From Candidatus Choladousia intestinipullorum (GTDB lineage Bacteria; Bacillota; Clostridia; Lachnospirales; Lachnospiraceae): a stretch of 35,644 bases of DNA. Numbering within the stretch: position 1 is the stretch's first letter; the number at the start of each line of letters is the position of its first letter. The notes beneath the pieces were generated by a model. It was given only the letters and a program-made list of their open reading frames with translations. It did not search any database and was not told the DNA's origin. A program made the position numbers and the translations under genes. Location of the stretch: assembly GCA_018711885.1 (NCBI GenBank), contig DVHT01000007.1, positions 1-35,644 on the forward strand, given 5' to 3'. Shown here piece after piece: positions 25,921-35,644 of this stretch.

Positions 25921-27147
25921 ATGCAGAAGATTTATTCAGTCAGTCAGATCAACACCTATATCAAAAATATGTTTACACAGGATTTTGTCCTGAACAGGAT
26001 CAGCATCCGGGGGGAAGTTTCGAACTGTAAATACCATACGTCGGGGCATATCTACTTTTCGCTGAAGGACAGCCTTGGGACAATTGCATGTGTGATGTTT
26101 GCCAGTGCCAGGACGGGACTGGCTTTTCGGATGTCTGACGGACAGCAGGTGGTCGTGGACGGCAGTGTCAATGTCTATGAGAGGGACGGGAAATATCAGC
26201 TCTACGCAAAGAAGATCCGTCTGGACGGGGCCGGAGTGCTTTACGAACGCTACCTTGCACTGAAGCAGGAACTGGAAGAGATGGGGATGTTTGCGCCGGA
26301 GTATAAAAAGCCGATCCCGCCATACGTGAGGAAACTGGGAGTCGTGACGGCGCCTACGGGAGCCGCTGTGCGCGATATCATCAATATTGCGACAAGGCGT
26401 AATCCCGGCATACAGATCATCCTGTTCCCGGCAAAGGTGCAGGGAGAAGGGGCTGCTGAGAGTATCGCGGAGGGACTTGCAAAGCTCGATGCGCTGGGTC
26501 TGGATGTAATTATCGCAGGCAGAGGCGGCGGCTCGATCGAGGATCTCTGGGCGTTCAATGAAGAAACAGTAGCGCGGGCGATCTTTGCCTGCCGGACACC
26601 GGTGATCTCAGCGGTAGGGCATGAGACGGATACGACGATCGCGGATTTTGTCGCGGATCTCCGCGCGCCGACTCCGTCGGCCGCTGCAGAACTGGCTGTT
26701 GCAGATATGAATCTTGCACTGGAACGGCTGCAGGCATACCGGGACCAGATGGGACGGCTGCTGGAATACCGGCTGTCGGAATATAAAATGCGGCTGCAGC
26801 AGATCAGGATCCAACTGGAGTTTAAGAGTCCGGTACAGCGTATCCGGGAGCTGCGCCAGAGGGCTGTCGATACCGAAGACGCGCTGCATCGTGCCATGAG
26901 GCTGGCGCTGGAGGAAAAACGTCACAGGATGTCTGTCTATATTGAGCGTATGAAAGGACTGTCGCCGCTTGAGAAGCTGGGACAGGGATATGCGGCGGTG
27001 ACAGACGGCGCAGACAGACGCGTCTACTGTGTCGGTCAGGTAAAGCCGGGCGATGTTCTTCAGATCTACGTGACGGACGGCAGGATCACAGCGACGGCGG
27101 ACGGGACGGCGCCGCTTCCGGTTCTGGAGCAGCAGCCGTCTGAGTAA
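25921..27147 (+). CDS. xseA: Exodeoxyribonuclease VII large subunit
   Basis: YSVSQINTYIKNMFTQDFVLNRISIRGEVSNCKYHTSGHIYFSLKD; VITAPTGAAVRDI-like; IIAGRGGGSIEDLWAFNEE; SAVGHETDTTIADFVADLRAPTPSAAAE. Confidence 0.97.
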   Translation: MQKIYSVSQINTYIKNMFTQDFVLNRISIRGEVSNCKYHTSGHIYFSLKDSLGTIACVMFASARTGLAFRMSDGQQVVVDGSVNVYERDGKYQLYAKKIRLDGAGVLYERYLALKQELEEMGMFAPEYKKPIPPYVRKLGVVTAPTGAAVRDIINIATRRNPGIQIILFPAKVQGEGAAESIAEGLAKLDALGLDVIIAGRGGGSIEDLWAFNEETVARAIFACRTPVISAVGHETDTTIADFVADLRAPTPSAAAELAVADMNLALERLQAYRDQMGRLLEYRLSEYKMRLQQIRIQLEFKSPVQRIRELRQRAVDTEDALHRAMRLALEEKRHRMSVYIERMKGLSPLEKLGQGYAAVTDGADRRVYCVGQVKPGDVLQIYVTDGRITATADGTAPLPVLEQQPSE

Positions 27148-27171
27148 AAGCATCAGGACGGGAGCATATTT

Positions 27172-27396
27172 ATGATGGAAGATAAGAACAAAAAGGAAGA
27201 AATTTCTCTGGAGGAGTCATTTTCCAGACTGGATGAGATGATCGAGAAGCTGGAAGACAGAGAGCTTCCGCTGGAAGAATCTTTTCGCCTGTATCAGCAG
27301 GGCATGGAACTGCTGAAGCATTGCAGTGAAAAAATCGATACTGTGGAAAAGAAAATACAAATCATGAATGGGGATGGTGAACTTGACGAATTTTGA
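27172..27396 (+). CDS. xseB: Exodeoxyribonuclease VII small subunit
   Basis: SLEESFSRLDEMIEKLEDRELPLEESFRLYQQGMELLKHCSEKIDTVEKKIQIM. Confidence 0.95.
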   Translation: MMEDKNKKEEISLEESFSRLDEMIEKLEDRELPLEESFRLYQQGMELLKHCSEKIDTVEKKIQIMNGDGELDEF

Positions 27397-28273
27397 CGAG
27401 CAGATGAAAAAACGGGTGACTGAGATTAAAAGCATTATTCAGAAGTATCTGCCGCAGGAGGAAGGATTTCAGCGGACGCTTCTTGAGGCAGTAAACTACA
27501 GCATGCTCGTGGGCGGGAAGAAACTGCGTCCGCTTCTGATGCAGCAGACTTACGTAATGTTCGGAGGAAAGAGCGCCGTGATCCAGCCTTTTATGGCAGC
27601 GATTGAGATGATCCACACACATTCGCTGATCCACGACGATCTTCCGGCGATGGACAATGATGAATACCGCCGCGGAAAAAAGACGACCCATATCGTATAC
27701 GGGGAGGCTATGGCGATCCTGGCAGGAGACGCGCTGCTGAATCTGGCGTACGAGACTGCATCGAAGGCATTTGACATGGAACCGGGCAATCCTTATATAG
27801 GAAAAGCGATCCAGGTGCTGTCTGGAAAGACCGGTCTTGACGGAATGATCGGCGGACAGTCTGTGGACGTAGAGTATGTAGACCGGCCTCTTACGGCGGA
27901 ACAGCTGTATTTTATCTACTCACTTAAGACGGGAGCGCTGATCGAAGCATCCATGATGATCGGAGCGATCCTGGCGGGCGCTTCAGACGAAGAGATCGAG
28001 AAAGTGCAGATGGCTGCCAGAAATGTAGGGCTTGCTTTCCAGATACAGGACGATATTCTTGATGTGACAGGGGAGCAGGAGACGCTGGGCAAGCCGGTAA
28101 AGAGTGATGAAAAGAACAACAAAACGACGTATGTGACGGTGAATGGACTGGAAAAGGCAAAGCAGGACGTAGCCTTTTATTCCAGAGAAGCGATCAGGCT
28201 TTTGGATGAGCTTCCTTATGAGAATGAGTTTCTGGATGAACTGATTCTTAATCTGATCCACAGGAACACATGA
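27368..28273 (+). CDS. ispA: Farnesyl/geranylgeranyl diphosphate synthase
   Basis: IHTHSLIHDDLPAMDNDEYRRGKKTTH and GLAFQIQDDILDVTGEQETLGKPVKSDEKNNKTTY; start overlaps xseB (exact start uncertain). Confidence 0.94.
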   Translation: MGMVNLTNFDEQMKKRVTEIKSIIQKYLPQEEGFQRTLLEAVNYSMLVGGKKLRPLLMQQTYVMFGGKSAVIQPFMAAIEMIHTHSLIHDDLPAMDNDEYRRGKKTTHIVYGEAMAILAGDALLNLAYETASKAFDMEPGNPYIGKAIQVLSGKTGLDGMIGGQSVDVEYVDRPLTAEQLYFIYSLKTGALIEASMMIGAILAGASDEEIEKVQMAARNVGLAFQIQDDILDVTGEQETLGKPVKSDEKNNKTTYVTVNGLEKAKQDVAFYSREAIRLLDELPYENEFLDELILNLIHRNT

Positions 28274-28279
28274 TGAAGG

Positions 28280-30151
28280 GTGGCGTTTATTCTGTTAGAG
28301 AATATCAATCAACCAAACGATATCAAGAATATTGAGAAAGAGAAGCTGCCGGAACTTGCTCAGGAGATCAGAGATTTTCTGATCCAGAATATCAGCCGTA
28401 CCGGCGGGCACCTCGCATCAAATCTCGGTGTGGTGGAGCTTACGATGGCGCTGCATCTGACTTTTGACCTTCCGAAAGACAAGATCATCTGGGATGTGGG
28501 ACATCAGTCCTATACGCATAAAATACTGACAGGGCGAAAAGACGGATTTGAAGAACTGCGTAAATTCGGAGGAATGAGCGGATTCCCGAAACGCTCCGAG
28601 AGTGACTGTGATGCGTTTGATACAGGACACAGTTCGACGTCGATCTCTGCCGGCATGGGGTATGTCTGTGCCAGAGATGTTCAGGGCGAGGACTATTCTG
28701 TCATTTCTGTGATCGGAGACGGTGCGCTCACGGGCGGGATGGCGTATGAGGCGCTGAACAATGCGGCGCAGCTGAAGTCGAATTTTATTATTGTGCTGAA
28801 CGACAATGAAATGTCTATTTCGGAAAACGTAGGCGGGATCTCTACGTATCTGAGCAATATCCGCACCGCGGAATCGTATACGGGCATCAAAACCGGCATT
28901 GAGAATACACTCAACAAAATTCCGGTGTACGGCGACAAACTGATCCGCGGTATCCGGAACACGAAACAGGGGATCAAACAGTTCCTTGTGCCGGGCATGT
29001 TTTTTGAAGAAATGGGCATTACGTATCTTGGGCCCGTAGACGGGCATAATATCCAGAAGATGCTGCGCGTGTTCCGGGATGCAAAAAAGGTGAACGGGGC
29101 AGTTCTGGTCCATGTTCTGACGAAAAAGGGAAAAGGCTTCGGTCCTGCAGAACGTATGCCGTCGAGATTTCACGGTGCGGAGCCCTTTGATCCGGAGACG
29201 GGACTTCCGAAAGTACGCAAGAAAAAAGCAGCGTATACGGATGTATTTTCTACAGTCATGTGCAAGATGGGGGCGCGTGAACCGAAACTCGTGGCAGTGA
29301 CGGCAGCGATGCCGGACGGAACCGGGCTGAAGCGTTTCCGGAATATGTACCGCGAACGGTTTTTCGATGTGGGTATCGCGGAAGCGCATGCGGTAACGTT
29401 TGCCGCAGGTCTGGCCGCCGGAGGGTTAAAGCCTGTCGTTGCCGTATATTCTTCGTTTCTGCAGCGGGCATTCGACCAGGTGATCCATGACGTCTGTATC
29501 CAGAATCTTCCGGTCGTGTTTGCCATTGACCGGGCCGGGCTCGTCGGAAGCGACGGTGAGACACATCAGGGGATCTTTGACCTGTCGTATCTGTCCTCGG
29601 TCCCGAATATGTGTGTGATGGCACCTAAAAACAAATGGGAGCTGGCGGATATGCTGAAATATGCGATCGCCTACAACGGACCGATTGCGCTTCGGTATCC
29701 GCGCGGCGAAGCGTACGACGGACTGCAGGAATTCCGCGCGCCGATCGTCTATGGAAAGAGCGAGATGCTTTATGATGAAAACGGGCTGGCGCTCGTAGCG
29801 GCCGGAAGCATGGTGGTCACGGCGCTCGAAGTGCGCGAGATGATGAAAGCGGTCGGGTATCACTGCACGATCGTCAACGCCCGTTTTGTAAAACCGGTCG
29901 ATGAAGAAATGCTTGATTACCTGGCGAAAGATCACCGGCTGGTCGTGACGATGGAAGAGAATGTCAAAAACGGGGGATTCGGAGAAAAGGTGCTGGAGTA
30001 TTACAATGAGGTATCTGCGGATGTCCGTGTGATGCAGGTGGCGCTGCCGGATGATTATATTGAACACGGCAATGTCGATCTGCTCAAAAAAGAGGCATGT
30101 ATCGATGCTGAGTCGATCTTTAAAGAAATTATTGCGCAGTATCAGCAGTAA
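28280..30151 (+). CDS. dxs: 1-deoxy-D-xylulose-5-phosphate synthase
   Basis: GHLASNLGVVELTMALHLTFD; WDVGHQSYTHKILTGRKD; GDGALTGGMAYEALNN; DRAGLVGSDGETHQGIFDLSYL. GTG start at 28280. Confidence 0.97.
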   Translation: MAFILLENINQPNDIKNIEKEKLPELAQEIRDFLIQNISRTGGHLASNLGVVELTMALHLTFDLPKDKIIWDVGHQSYTHKILTGRKDGFEELRKFGGMSGFPKRSESDCDAFDTGHSSTSISAGMGYVCARDVQGEDYSVISVIGDGALTGGMAYEALNNAAQLKSNFIIVLNDNEMSISENVGGISTYLSNIRTAESYTGIKTGIENTLNKIPVYGDKLIRGIRNTKQGIKQFLVPGMFFEEMGITYLGPVDGHNIQKMLRVFRDAKKVNGAVLVHVLTKKGKGFGPAERMPSRFHGAEPFDPETGLPKVRKKKAAYTDVFSTVMCKMGAREPKLVAVTAAMPDGTGLKRFRNMYRERFFDVGIAEAHAVTFAAGLAAGGLKPVVAVYSSFLQRAFDQVIHDVCIQNLPVVFAIDRAGLVGSDGETHQGIFDLSYLSSVPNMCVMAPKNKWELADMLKYAIAYNGPIALRYPRGEAYDGLQEFRAPIVYGKSEMLYDENGLALVAAGSMVVTALEVREMMKAVGYHCTIVNARFVKPVDEEMLDYLAKDHRLVVTMEENVKNGGFGEKVLEYYNEVSADVRVMQVALPDDYIEHGNVDLLKKEACIDAESIFKEIIAQYQQ

Positions 30152-30185
30152 CCAGCAGACGCAGCAATAGAAATGGAGCAGCAGG

Positions 30186-30995
30186 ATGAAAGAACGGTTG
30201 GATGTTTTGCTCGTCCGGAACGGACTGGCAGCTTCACGGGAAAAAGCAAAAGCAGTTATTATGGCAGGCAGCGTGTTCGTAAACGGACAGCGTGAGGACA
30301 AAGCAGGGACTATGGTGGACGAAAAGGCTGAATTGACGGTCAAAGGAAATCAGCTGAAATACGTAAGCCGCGGGGGACTGAAGCTGGAAAAGGCCATGAG
30401 CCATTTTGATATTACGCCGGAAGGAAAGGTCTGTATGGACGTCGGGGCGTCCACCGGCGGATTTACGGACTGTATGCTGCAAAACGGGGCAGTGAAGGTA
30501 TATTCCGTTGATGTGGGACATGGACAGCTCGACTGGAAGCTGCGCAACGACGCGCGCGTCGTCTGCATGGAGAAAACGAATATCCGGTATGTCGTGCCGG
30601 AGGATATCGGCGAGCCGCCTTCTTTCGTGTCGATCGACGTGTCTTTTATCTCGCTTACAAAGGTACTCGGCCCGGTCCGGGACCTGATGGCGCCGGAAGG
30701 AAACGTAGTCTGCCTGATCAAACCGCAGTTTGAGGCCGGACGGGAAAAAGTCGGAAAAAAAGGCGTGGTGCGTGACCCGAAGGTACACGAAGAAGTGATC
30801 CGGAAGGTAATGTCTTATGCACAGTCGATCGGATTTCTCTGCCGGGAGCTGGAGTTTTCTCCGATTAAAGGCCCTGAGGGAAATATCGAATATCTTCTCC
30901 ATCTCCAGAAAGGCGTTTCCCAAGAGACGGAAGAGGCGCTTTCGGAGGATGCGGTGGAGAAGACGGTAGCGCTGGCACATGCGGAGCTTGACTGA
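30186..30995 (+). CDS. TlyA family RNA methyltransferase / S4-domain protein
   Basis: KERLDVLLVRNGLAASREKAKAVIMAGSVFVNG (S4) and CMDVGASTGGFTDCMLQNGAVKVYSVDVGHGQLDWKLRND (FtsJ-like). Confidence 0.95.
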   Translation: MKERLDVLLVRNGLAASREKAKAVIMAGSVFVNGQREDKAGTMVDEKAELTVKGNQLKYVSRGGLKLEKAMSHFDITPEGKVCMDVGASTGGFTDCMLQNGAVKVYSVDVGHGQLDWKLRNDARVVCMEKTNIRYVVPEDIGEPPSFVSIDVSFISLTKVLGPVRDLMAPEGNVVCLIKPQFEAGREKVGKKGVVRDPKVHEEVIRKVMSYAQSIGFLCRELEFSPIKGPEGNIEYLLHLQKGVSQETEEALSEDAVEKTVALAHAELD

Positions 30996-31004
30996 GGTTG
31001 ACAG

Positions 31005-31865
31005 ATGAATACATTTTATGTGATAACGAATTATCAGAAAGACCCGGAGCTTAAGACAGCGGGATCTATTAAGGATTATTTAGAGTCAAAAGGAAAAACG
31101 TGCTACATACAGAAGCCGGAAAACGGATTCCTTCCGGAACAGTACCGGTATACGGATGCACAGAAAATCCCGAACGGAGTGGAATGTGTCCTGGTCCTCG
31201 GCGGGGACGGGACACTTTTGCAGGCTGCCAGAGATCTGGTAGAATGCAGTCTTCCGCTTCTCGGGATCAATATGGGTACGCTCGGATATCTCGCAGAGAT
31301 TGACCGGAAAAACATCCAGCCTGCGCTGGATCAGCTGATCGCGGGAGAATATTCGGTAGAAGAAAGAATGATGCTGCACGGTGTCGCGTGGCACAAGAAT
31401 AAGAAGATGCTGAGCGATATCGCGCTGAATGATATTGTAATATCGAGGAATGGCCGGATGAGGGTCGTGGATTTCAATATTTATGTGGATGGTGTCTTTT
31501 TGACTTCGTATTCTGCCGACGGTATTATCGTGTCGACTCCTACCGGATCGACGAGCTATAATCTCTCCGTCGGGGGGCCGATCGTGGCGCCGCAGGCGTC
31601 GCTGATGCTTCTGACAGCGATCGCGCCGCACACCCTGAACTCCAGGCCGATCGTGCTGCCGGACAATGTAGAGATCGCGATAGAGATCGCTTCCGGACAC
31701 AGCATAGACGGAGACGGAGCAGTGGCAAATTTCGATGGAGATACTTCCGTCAAGCTGAACACCGGAGACAGGATCGTGATTACAAGATCCGAATGCAGGG
31801 TGCAGATGGTAAAGACCAGAAATACCAGTTTCCTGGAAATATTACGGCAGAAAATGAACAGCTGA
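31005..31865 (+). CDS. nadK: NAD(+)/NADH kinase
   Basis: VLGGDGTLLQAARDL; LGINMGTLGYLAEI; SADGIIVSTPTGSTSYNLSVGGPIV. Confidence 0.96.
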   Translation: MNTFYVITNYQKDPELKTAGSIKDYLESKGKTCYIQKPENGFLPEQYRYTDAQKIPNGVECVLVLGGDGTLLQAARDLVECSLPLLGINMGTLGYLAEIDRKNIQPALDQLIAGEYSVEERMMLHGVAWHKNKKMLSDIALNDIVISRNGRMRVVDFNIYVDGVFLTSYSADGIIVSTPTGSTSYNLSVGGPIVAPQASLMLLTAIAPHTLNSRPIVLPDNVEIAIEIASGHSIDGDGAVANFDGDTSVKLNTGDRIVITRSECRVQMVKTRNTSFLEILRQKMNS

Positions 31866-31879
31866 GAAAGGACGCGTTT

Positions 31880-32332
31880 ATGAAAGTTGGCAGACATGCA
31901 AAAATCGTAGATCTCATAGCGAAAAATGATATTGAGACACAGGAAGAGCTCGCAGAATACCTAAACCGGGAAGGATACAGCGTGACGCAGGCGACGATTT
32001 CCCGGGATATCAGAGAACTGAAGCTTACGAAGATTTCTACAGGAGACGGCCGGCAGAAATATGCCCTGATGCACAATCAGGGAAGCGAGATGAATGAAAA
32101 ATACCTGCGCGTATTAAAAGACGGCTTCGTCTCTATGGATATGGCGCAGAATATTCTCGTCGTAAAGACGGTATCGGGAATGGCAATGGCTGTTGCCGCA
32201 GCAATCGACGCGATGCACTGGTCGGAAGTAGCAGGATGTATCGCAGGCGACGACACGATCATGTGCGCGATCAGGAGCTCGGAGGATACGGTCTGCGTGA
32301 TGGAAAAAATAAGGCGGATCGTCGGCAGATAA
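31880..32332 (+). CDS. argR: Arginine repressor
   Basis: KVGRHAKIVDLIAKNDIETQEELAEYLNREGYSVTQATISRDIRELKLTKI; AAAIDAMHWSEVAGCIAGDDTIMCAIRS. Start at 31880 rather than 31793 inside nadK. Confidence 0.95.
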   Translation: MKVGRHAKIVDLIAKNDIETQEELAEYLNREGYSVTQATISRDIRELKLTKISTGDGRQKYALMHNQGSEMNEKYLRVLKDGFVSMDMAQNILVVKTVSGMAMAVAAAIDAMHWSEVAGCIAGDDTIMCAIRSSEDTVCVMEKIRRIVGR

Positions 32333-32363
32333 AGCCGGTACAGTGGGAGAGAACGGGAAAACT

Positions 32364-34049
32364 ATGTTAGTGAGCTTACACGTAAAGAACATGGCGCTGA
32401 TACGCGAGGTGGAAGTAGAGTTCGGAAAAGGGCTCAACATTATGACAGGAGAGACCGGAGCAGGAAAGTCGATTGTCATCGGTTCGGTCAATATCGCGCT
32501 TGGCACGGGGAATTTCCGCGATTACGTTCCGGAGGATGAGGATTATGCGCTGGTGGAGCTTTTATTTTCAACGGAAAATCCGCATGTGCGAAAGATGCTG
32601 GATGATCAGGATATTCCTTTTGAGAATGGGGATATTATTATCACCAGGAAATATAAAGGGGGACGCAGCACAAGCAAAGTCAACGGCGAGACGGTGCCTG
32701 TATCCTTCGTGCGGGAGCTTGCAGCTGAATTGATCGATATTCACGGACAGCATGAACACCAGTCGCTTCTGTATACGAAGAACCATCTTGCGATCCTCGA
32801 CGGGTTTGCGGGTGAGGAACTGGCTCCAAAACTGAAGCTGTGCAGGGAACAGCACCGCAGCTTTGCGAAGGCAAAGCGTGAATGGCAGGAGGCCGACAAA
32901 GCAGCAGGCGGCAGAGCGAAGGAACTGGATTTCCTTCAGTTCGAATTAAACGAGATTGAAAGCGCATCGCTGCGGCCGGGGGAAGATGAAGAACTGGAAA
33001 CGCAGTACCGGCGGATGGTAAACGGACAGAAGATCATGGAAGCGCTCGCGCAGACGGCTGCTCTGACAGGAGCAGGCGCCTATTCGGGCGGTGCCAGCGA
33101 TGAGATCGGACGGGCTGTCCGTTTTCTGGGATCGGTGCAGTCGTGCGACGATCCGATCGGAGAGCTGAACGGGACGCTGACGGAAATTGAATCGCTGCTG
33201 AATGACTTTAACCGCTCCCTTTCAGACTATATGGACGGATTTACGTTTGATGAGCAGGAATTGCACGATGCGGAAGAACGGCTGAATATGATCAACCGGC
33301 TGAAGACAAAATACGGAAATTCCATAGAAGAAATTCTGGCTGCTGGCCGGGAAAAGGCAGAACGGATCGAAATCCTTGCAAATTATGAGGAGTATCAGGA
33401 AAAGCTGAAATTATCCTGTGAAAAAAGCAGAAAGGAACTGGATAAAACAGCCGAAGAGATTTCCAGAATCCGCAGAACGTATGCGAAGCAGCTTTCAGAA
33501 AAGATCAGACAGGCGCTCGTTGACCTGAATTTTCTGGATGTCCGGTTCGAAATTGAATTTAAAGAGCTGGCTGAGCCGGGAGAAAACGGAAAAGATGAGA
33601 TCTGTTTTATGATCTCCACCAATCCCGGACTGCCGCTGAAACCGCTCGGCAGCGTAGCCTCAGGAGGAGAGCTGTCCCGTATCATGCTCGCGATCAAAGC
33701 CGTTATGGCGGACAAAGATGCGGTCGAGACGCTGATTTTTGATGAAATTGACACAGGAATCAGCGGGCGCACCGCGCAGAAGGTATCTGAGAAGATGGCG
33801 GTGATCGCAGGAAGCCATCAGGTACTTTGCATTACGCATCTGGCGCAGATTGCCGCTATGGCGGACTCTCATTACATCATCGAAAAGAAACCTGCCGACA
33901 GCAAGACAGTGACCAATATCGGACTGCTCACAGAAGAGGAGAGCATCGAAGAGCTTGCGCGGATCCTCGGCGGAGCCAAGATTACGGACACAGTTTTGGA
34001 GAGCGCGCGCGAAATGAAAGAATTGGCAAAAAACTCAAAAAAATACTAG
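32364..34049 (+). CDS. recN: DNA repair protein RecN
   Basis: MLVSLHVKNMALIREVEVEFGKGLNIMTGETGAGKSIVIGSVNIALG; LIDIHGQHEHQSLL; VASGGELSRIMLAIKAV; LIFDEIDTGISGRTAQKVSEKM. Confidence 0.97.
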   Translation: MLVSLHVKNMALIREVEVEFGKGLNIMTGETGAGKSIVIGSVNIALGTGNFRDYVPEDEDYALVELLFSTENPHVRKMLDDQDIPFENGDIIITRKYKGGRSTSKVNGETVPVSFVRELAAELIDIHGQHEHQSLLYTKNHLAILDGFAGEELAPKLKLCREQHRSFAKAKREWQEADKAAGGRAKELDFLQFELNEIESASLRPGEDEELETQYRRMVNGQKIMEALAQTAALTGAGAYSGGASDEIGRAVRFLGSVQSCDDPIGELNGTLTEIESLLNDFNRSLSDYMDGFTFDEQELHDAEERLNMINRLKTKYGNSIEEILAAGREKAERIEILANYEEYQEKLKLSCEKSRKELDKTAEEISRIRRTYAKQLSEKIRQALVDLNFLDVRFEIEFKELAEPGENGKDEICFMISTNPGLPLKPLGSVASGGELSRIMLAIKAVMADKDAVETLIFDEIDTGISGRTAQKVSEKMAVIAGSHQVLCITHLAQIAAMADSHYIIEKKPADSKTVTNIGLLTEEESIEELARILGGAKITDTVLESAREMKELAKNSKKY

Positions 34050-34077
34050 TGTGGATTTGACGTTTTTCCACATACTG

Positions 34078-34117
34078 AATGCAGAGACTGTTTCATCAGT
34101 GCTCTGCATTTTGTTTT
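34078..34117 (+). terminator. Terminator after recN
   Basis: aatgcagagactg tttcat cagtgctctgcatt followed by ttgtttt. Confidence 0.75.
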
Positions 34118-34180
34118 ACGGCGGCAGAAAAGCAGGGCACTTTCTATCTATATTCAGATTCGTAAAGTGAGGTGCAAAAG

Positions 34181-35440
34181 ATGAATGCCAGAAAAAAATA
34201 CAGAAGATTCGTATGTTTTTTGCTGTTTTTGAGTATTTTGGCGCTGGGATACTGCAGTGTGGCCGCGATCCGAAATGAAATCCCGGATGCCATACGGATA
34301 TCGGAGTATGGGGAGCTTCCGGAACTGTTTCACAATGGATTGGATTCAGCGATCAGCGTCAGGATACAGGAGGAGAAGGCAGGAGCGGGCTCCGAAAACA
34401 GCGGCGGCAGTGCGTCCACCGTGTCTGCATCGGAGGGAAAGGACAGCTATACGCTCTCCTGCCTTTTATTCGGAGCGATCCCGCTGAAGACGGTCAGCGT
34501 CAGCGTTACGCCGCGTCCCAGGCTTTACGCCGGCGGGACCCCGATTGGGATCTATCTGGAGACGGACGGTGTGCTCGTCGTCGACACCGGGACGATCACA
34601 ACGGCGGACGGCGGTTCCTGCTGTCCTGCTGAAAATATCGTGAGATCAGGCGATTATATCCAGTCCGTAAATGGGGAAGCCGTTGCGACAAAGGAGGAAC
34701 TGGTCGCCTGTATCGGAAAAAGCAACGGCGCAGATGTCATACTTGATGTGGAGAGAGCGGGAGAGCAGATCAGCCTGCGGCTGCAGCCCGTACAGGATGA
34801 ACAGGGACAATACCGTGCCGGAATCTGGGTGCGCAATGACACTCAGGGAATCGGTACGATCACATATATGAAAGAAGACGGTACGTTTGGGGCGCTGGGC
34901 CACGGCATCAGTGATATCGATACGGGAGAAATACTGGATGTTTGCGGCGGCACACTTTACGACGCTGATGTCTTATCGGTCATAAAAGGGCAGCAGGGTA
35001 TTCCGGGAGAGCTCTCCGGTGTCATACATTACAGTGAAGGATACAAAATAGGAACGATTGAAGAGAACTGCAGCGCCGGCATCTTCGGCAGAGTCGCCAA
35101 TCTTCCCGGCCTGATACAGGATAAACAGCAGTATGAGATCGCCTATAAACAGGAGGTGGAGCCGGGAGAAGCGGTGATACTGAGCTCAGTGGGCGGCGAA
35201 TGCAGGGAATATCAGGTAGAGATCAAAGAGATCAGAATGAATGGAACGGATGAGAACAAGGGGATGATCCTGCAGGTGACAGATGAGGAGCTGCTGAACC
35301 TGACTGGAGGAATCGTGCAGGGAATGTCAGGAAGTCCGATTTTGCAGAACGGTAAAATTGTGGGAGCGGTAACGCATGTGTTTGTGAACGATCCGGCAAA
35401 AGGGTATGGTATCTTTATAGAAAATATGCTGGAGCATTGA
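34181..35440 (+). CDS. spoIVB: SpoIVB-type stage IV sporulation serine protease (S55)
   Basis: PDZ segment GSCCPAENIVRSGDYIQSVNGEAVATKEELV; catalytic His region GTFGALGHGISDID; catalytic Ser region GIVQGMSGSPILQNGKIVGAVTHVFVNDPAKGYGIFIENML. GTG at 34172 is an alternative start. Confidence 0.95.
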   Translation: MNARKKYRRFVCFLLFLSILALGYCSVAAIRNEIPDAIRISEYGELPELFHNGLDSAISVRIQEEKAGAGSENSGGSASTVSASEGKDSYTLSCLLFGAIPLKTVSVSVTPRPRLYAGGTPIGIYLETDGVLVVDTGTITTADGGSCCPAENIVRSGDYIQSVNGEAVATKEELVACIGKSNGADVILDVERAGEQISLRLQPVQDEQGQYRAGIWVRNDTQGIGTITYMKEDGTFGALGHGISDIDTGEILDVCGGTLYDADVLSVIKGQQGIPGELSGVIHYSEGYKIGTIEENCSAGIFGRVANLPGLIQDKQQYEIAYKQEVEPGEAVILSSVGGECREYQVEIKEIRMNGTDENKGMILQVTDEELLNLTGGIVQGMSGSPILQNGKIVGAVTHVFVNDPAKGYGIFIENMLEH

Positions 35441-35523
35441 GAAAAGGATTCAAGTAATGTGCTATTTTTGATGTGGTCATTGTAAAGTTGCTTGTAGCAG
35501 AGGTTTGTTTTTTAAAATAACAG

Positions 35524-35552
35524 TAGAAAAAAAACTCACATAGGTATATAAT
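35524..35552 (+). promoter_or_regulatory. Putative promoter of the off-window downstream gene (spo0A by expected synteny)
   Basis: TAGAAA (35524-35529), 17-nt spacer, TATAAT (35547-35552). Confidence 0.4.
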
Positions 35553-35644
35553 GGTTTTATGGAATATTTATCATATTATATGATATCATTGTATTAATAT
35601 TTGATAGTTTTTGAAATAAAATCAAACGCTTATGAGGAGAATAT

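Noticed and set aside
28418-29389. 323-aa ORF antisense to dxs
   Set aside because: Shadow ORF over conserved dxs; low-plausibility composition.

Overview
The window looks like a chromosomal, largely core segment of a spore-forming Lachnospiraceae-like Firmicute; the taxonomy is inferred from gene content and order only. No IS element, prophage or CRISPR array was seen. In order it carries: an amino-acid run leuB-ilvD-ilvB-serC-serA-DUF1015; a second run of glgB (with a repeat-rich C-terminal tail), a His-rich CsoR/RcnR-family regulator and a degenerate sirtuin-like protein; a long intergenic palindrome; a convergent MATE transporter; an SGNH/GDSL exported protein plus a DUF4358 lipoprotein; a DUF134-NifX fusion on the minus strand; tRNA-Thr(CGU) on the minus strand; MBOAT + DHHW acyltransferase genes; thyA-DUF3783-folA; pyrBI on the minus strand; a PH-domain protein; prfC; asp23-nusB-xseA-xseB-ispA-dxs-tlyA-nadK-argR-recN-spoIVB; and the upstream region of what is probably spo0A. 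The most interesting items are: (1) a perfect 22-bp palindrome overlapping the -35 of a fully consensus promoter in front of the DUF134-NifX fusion; (2) a DUF1015 protein with a ParB/SerK-like DGHHR motif next to serC-serA, with no serB seen in the window; (3) the glgB-CsoR-sirtuin-like unit, in which the sirtuin-like protein has lost canonical NAD-binding motifs and GlgB has a 30-bp/60-bp tandem repeat tail; (4) a ~174-nt imperfect palindrome with internal GACATCTGT-like repeats; (5) a Spo0A-box match abutting the SGNH gene promoter. Everything was read by eye; no database search or folding was run.
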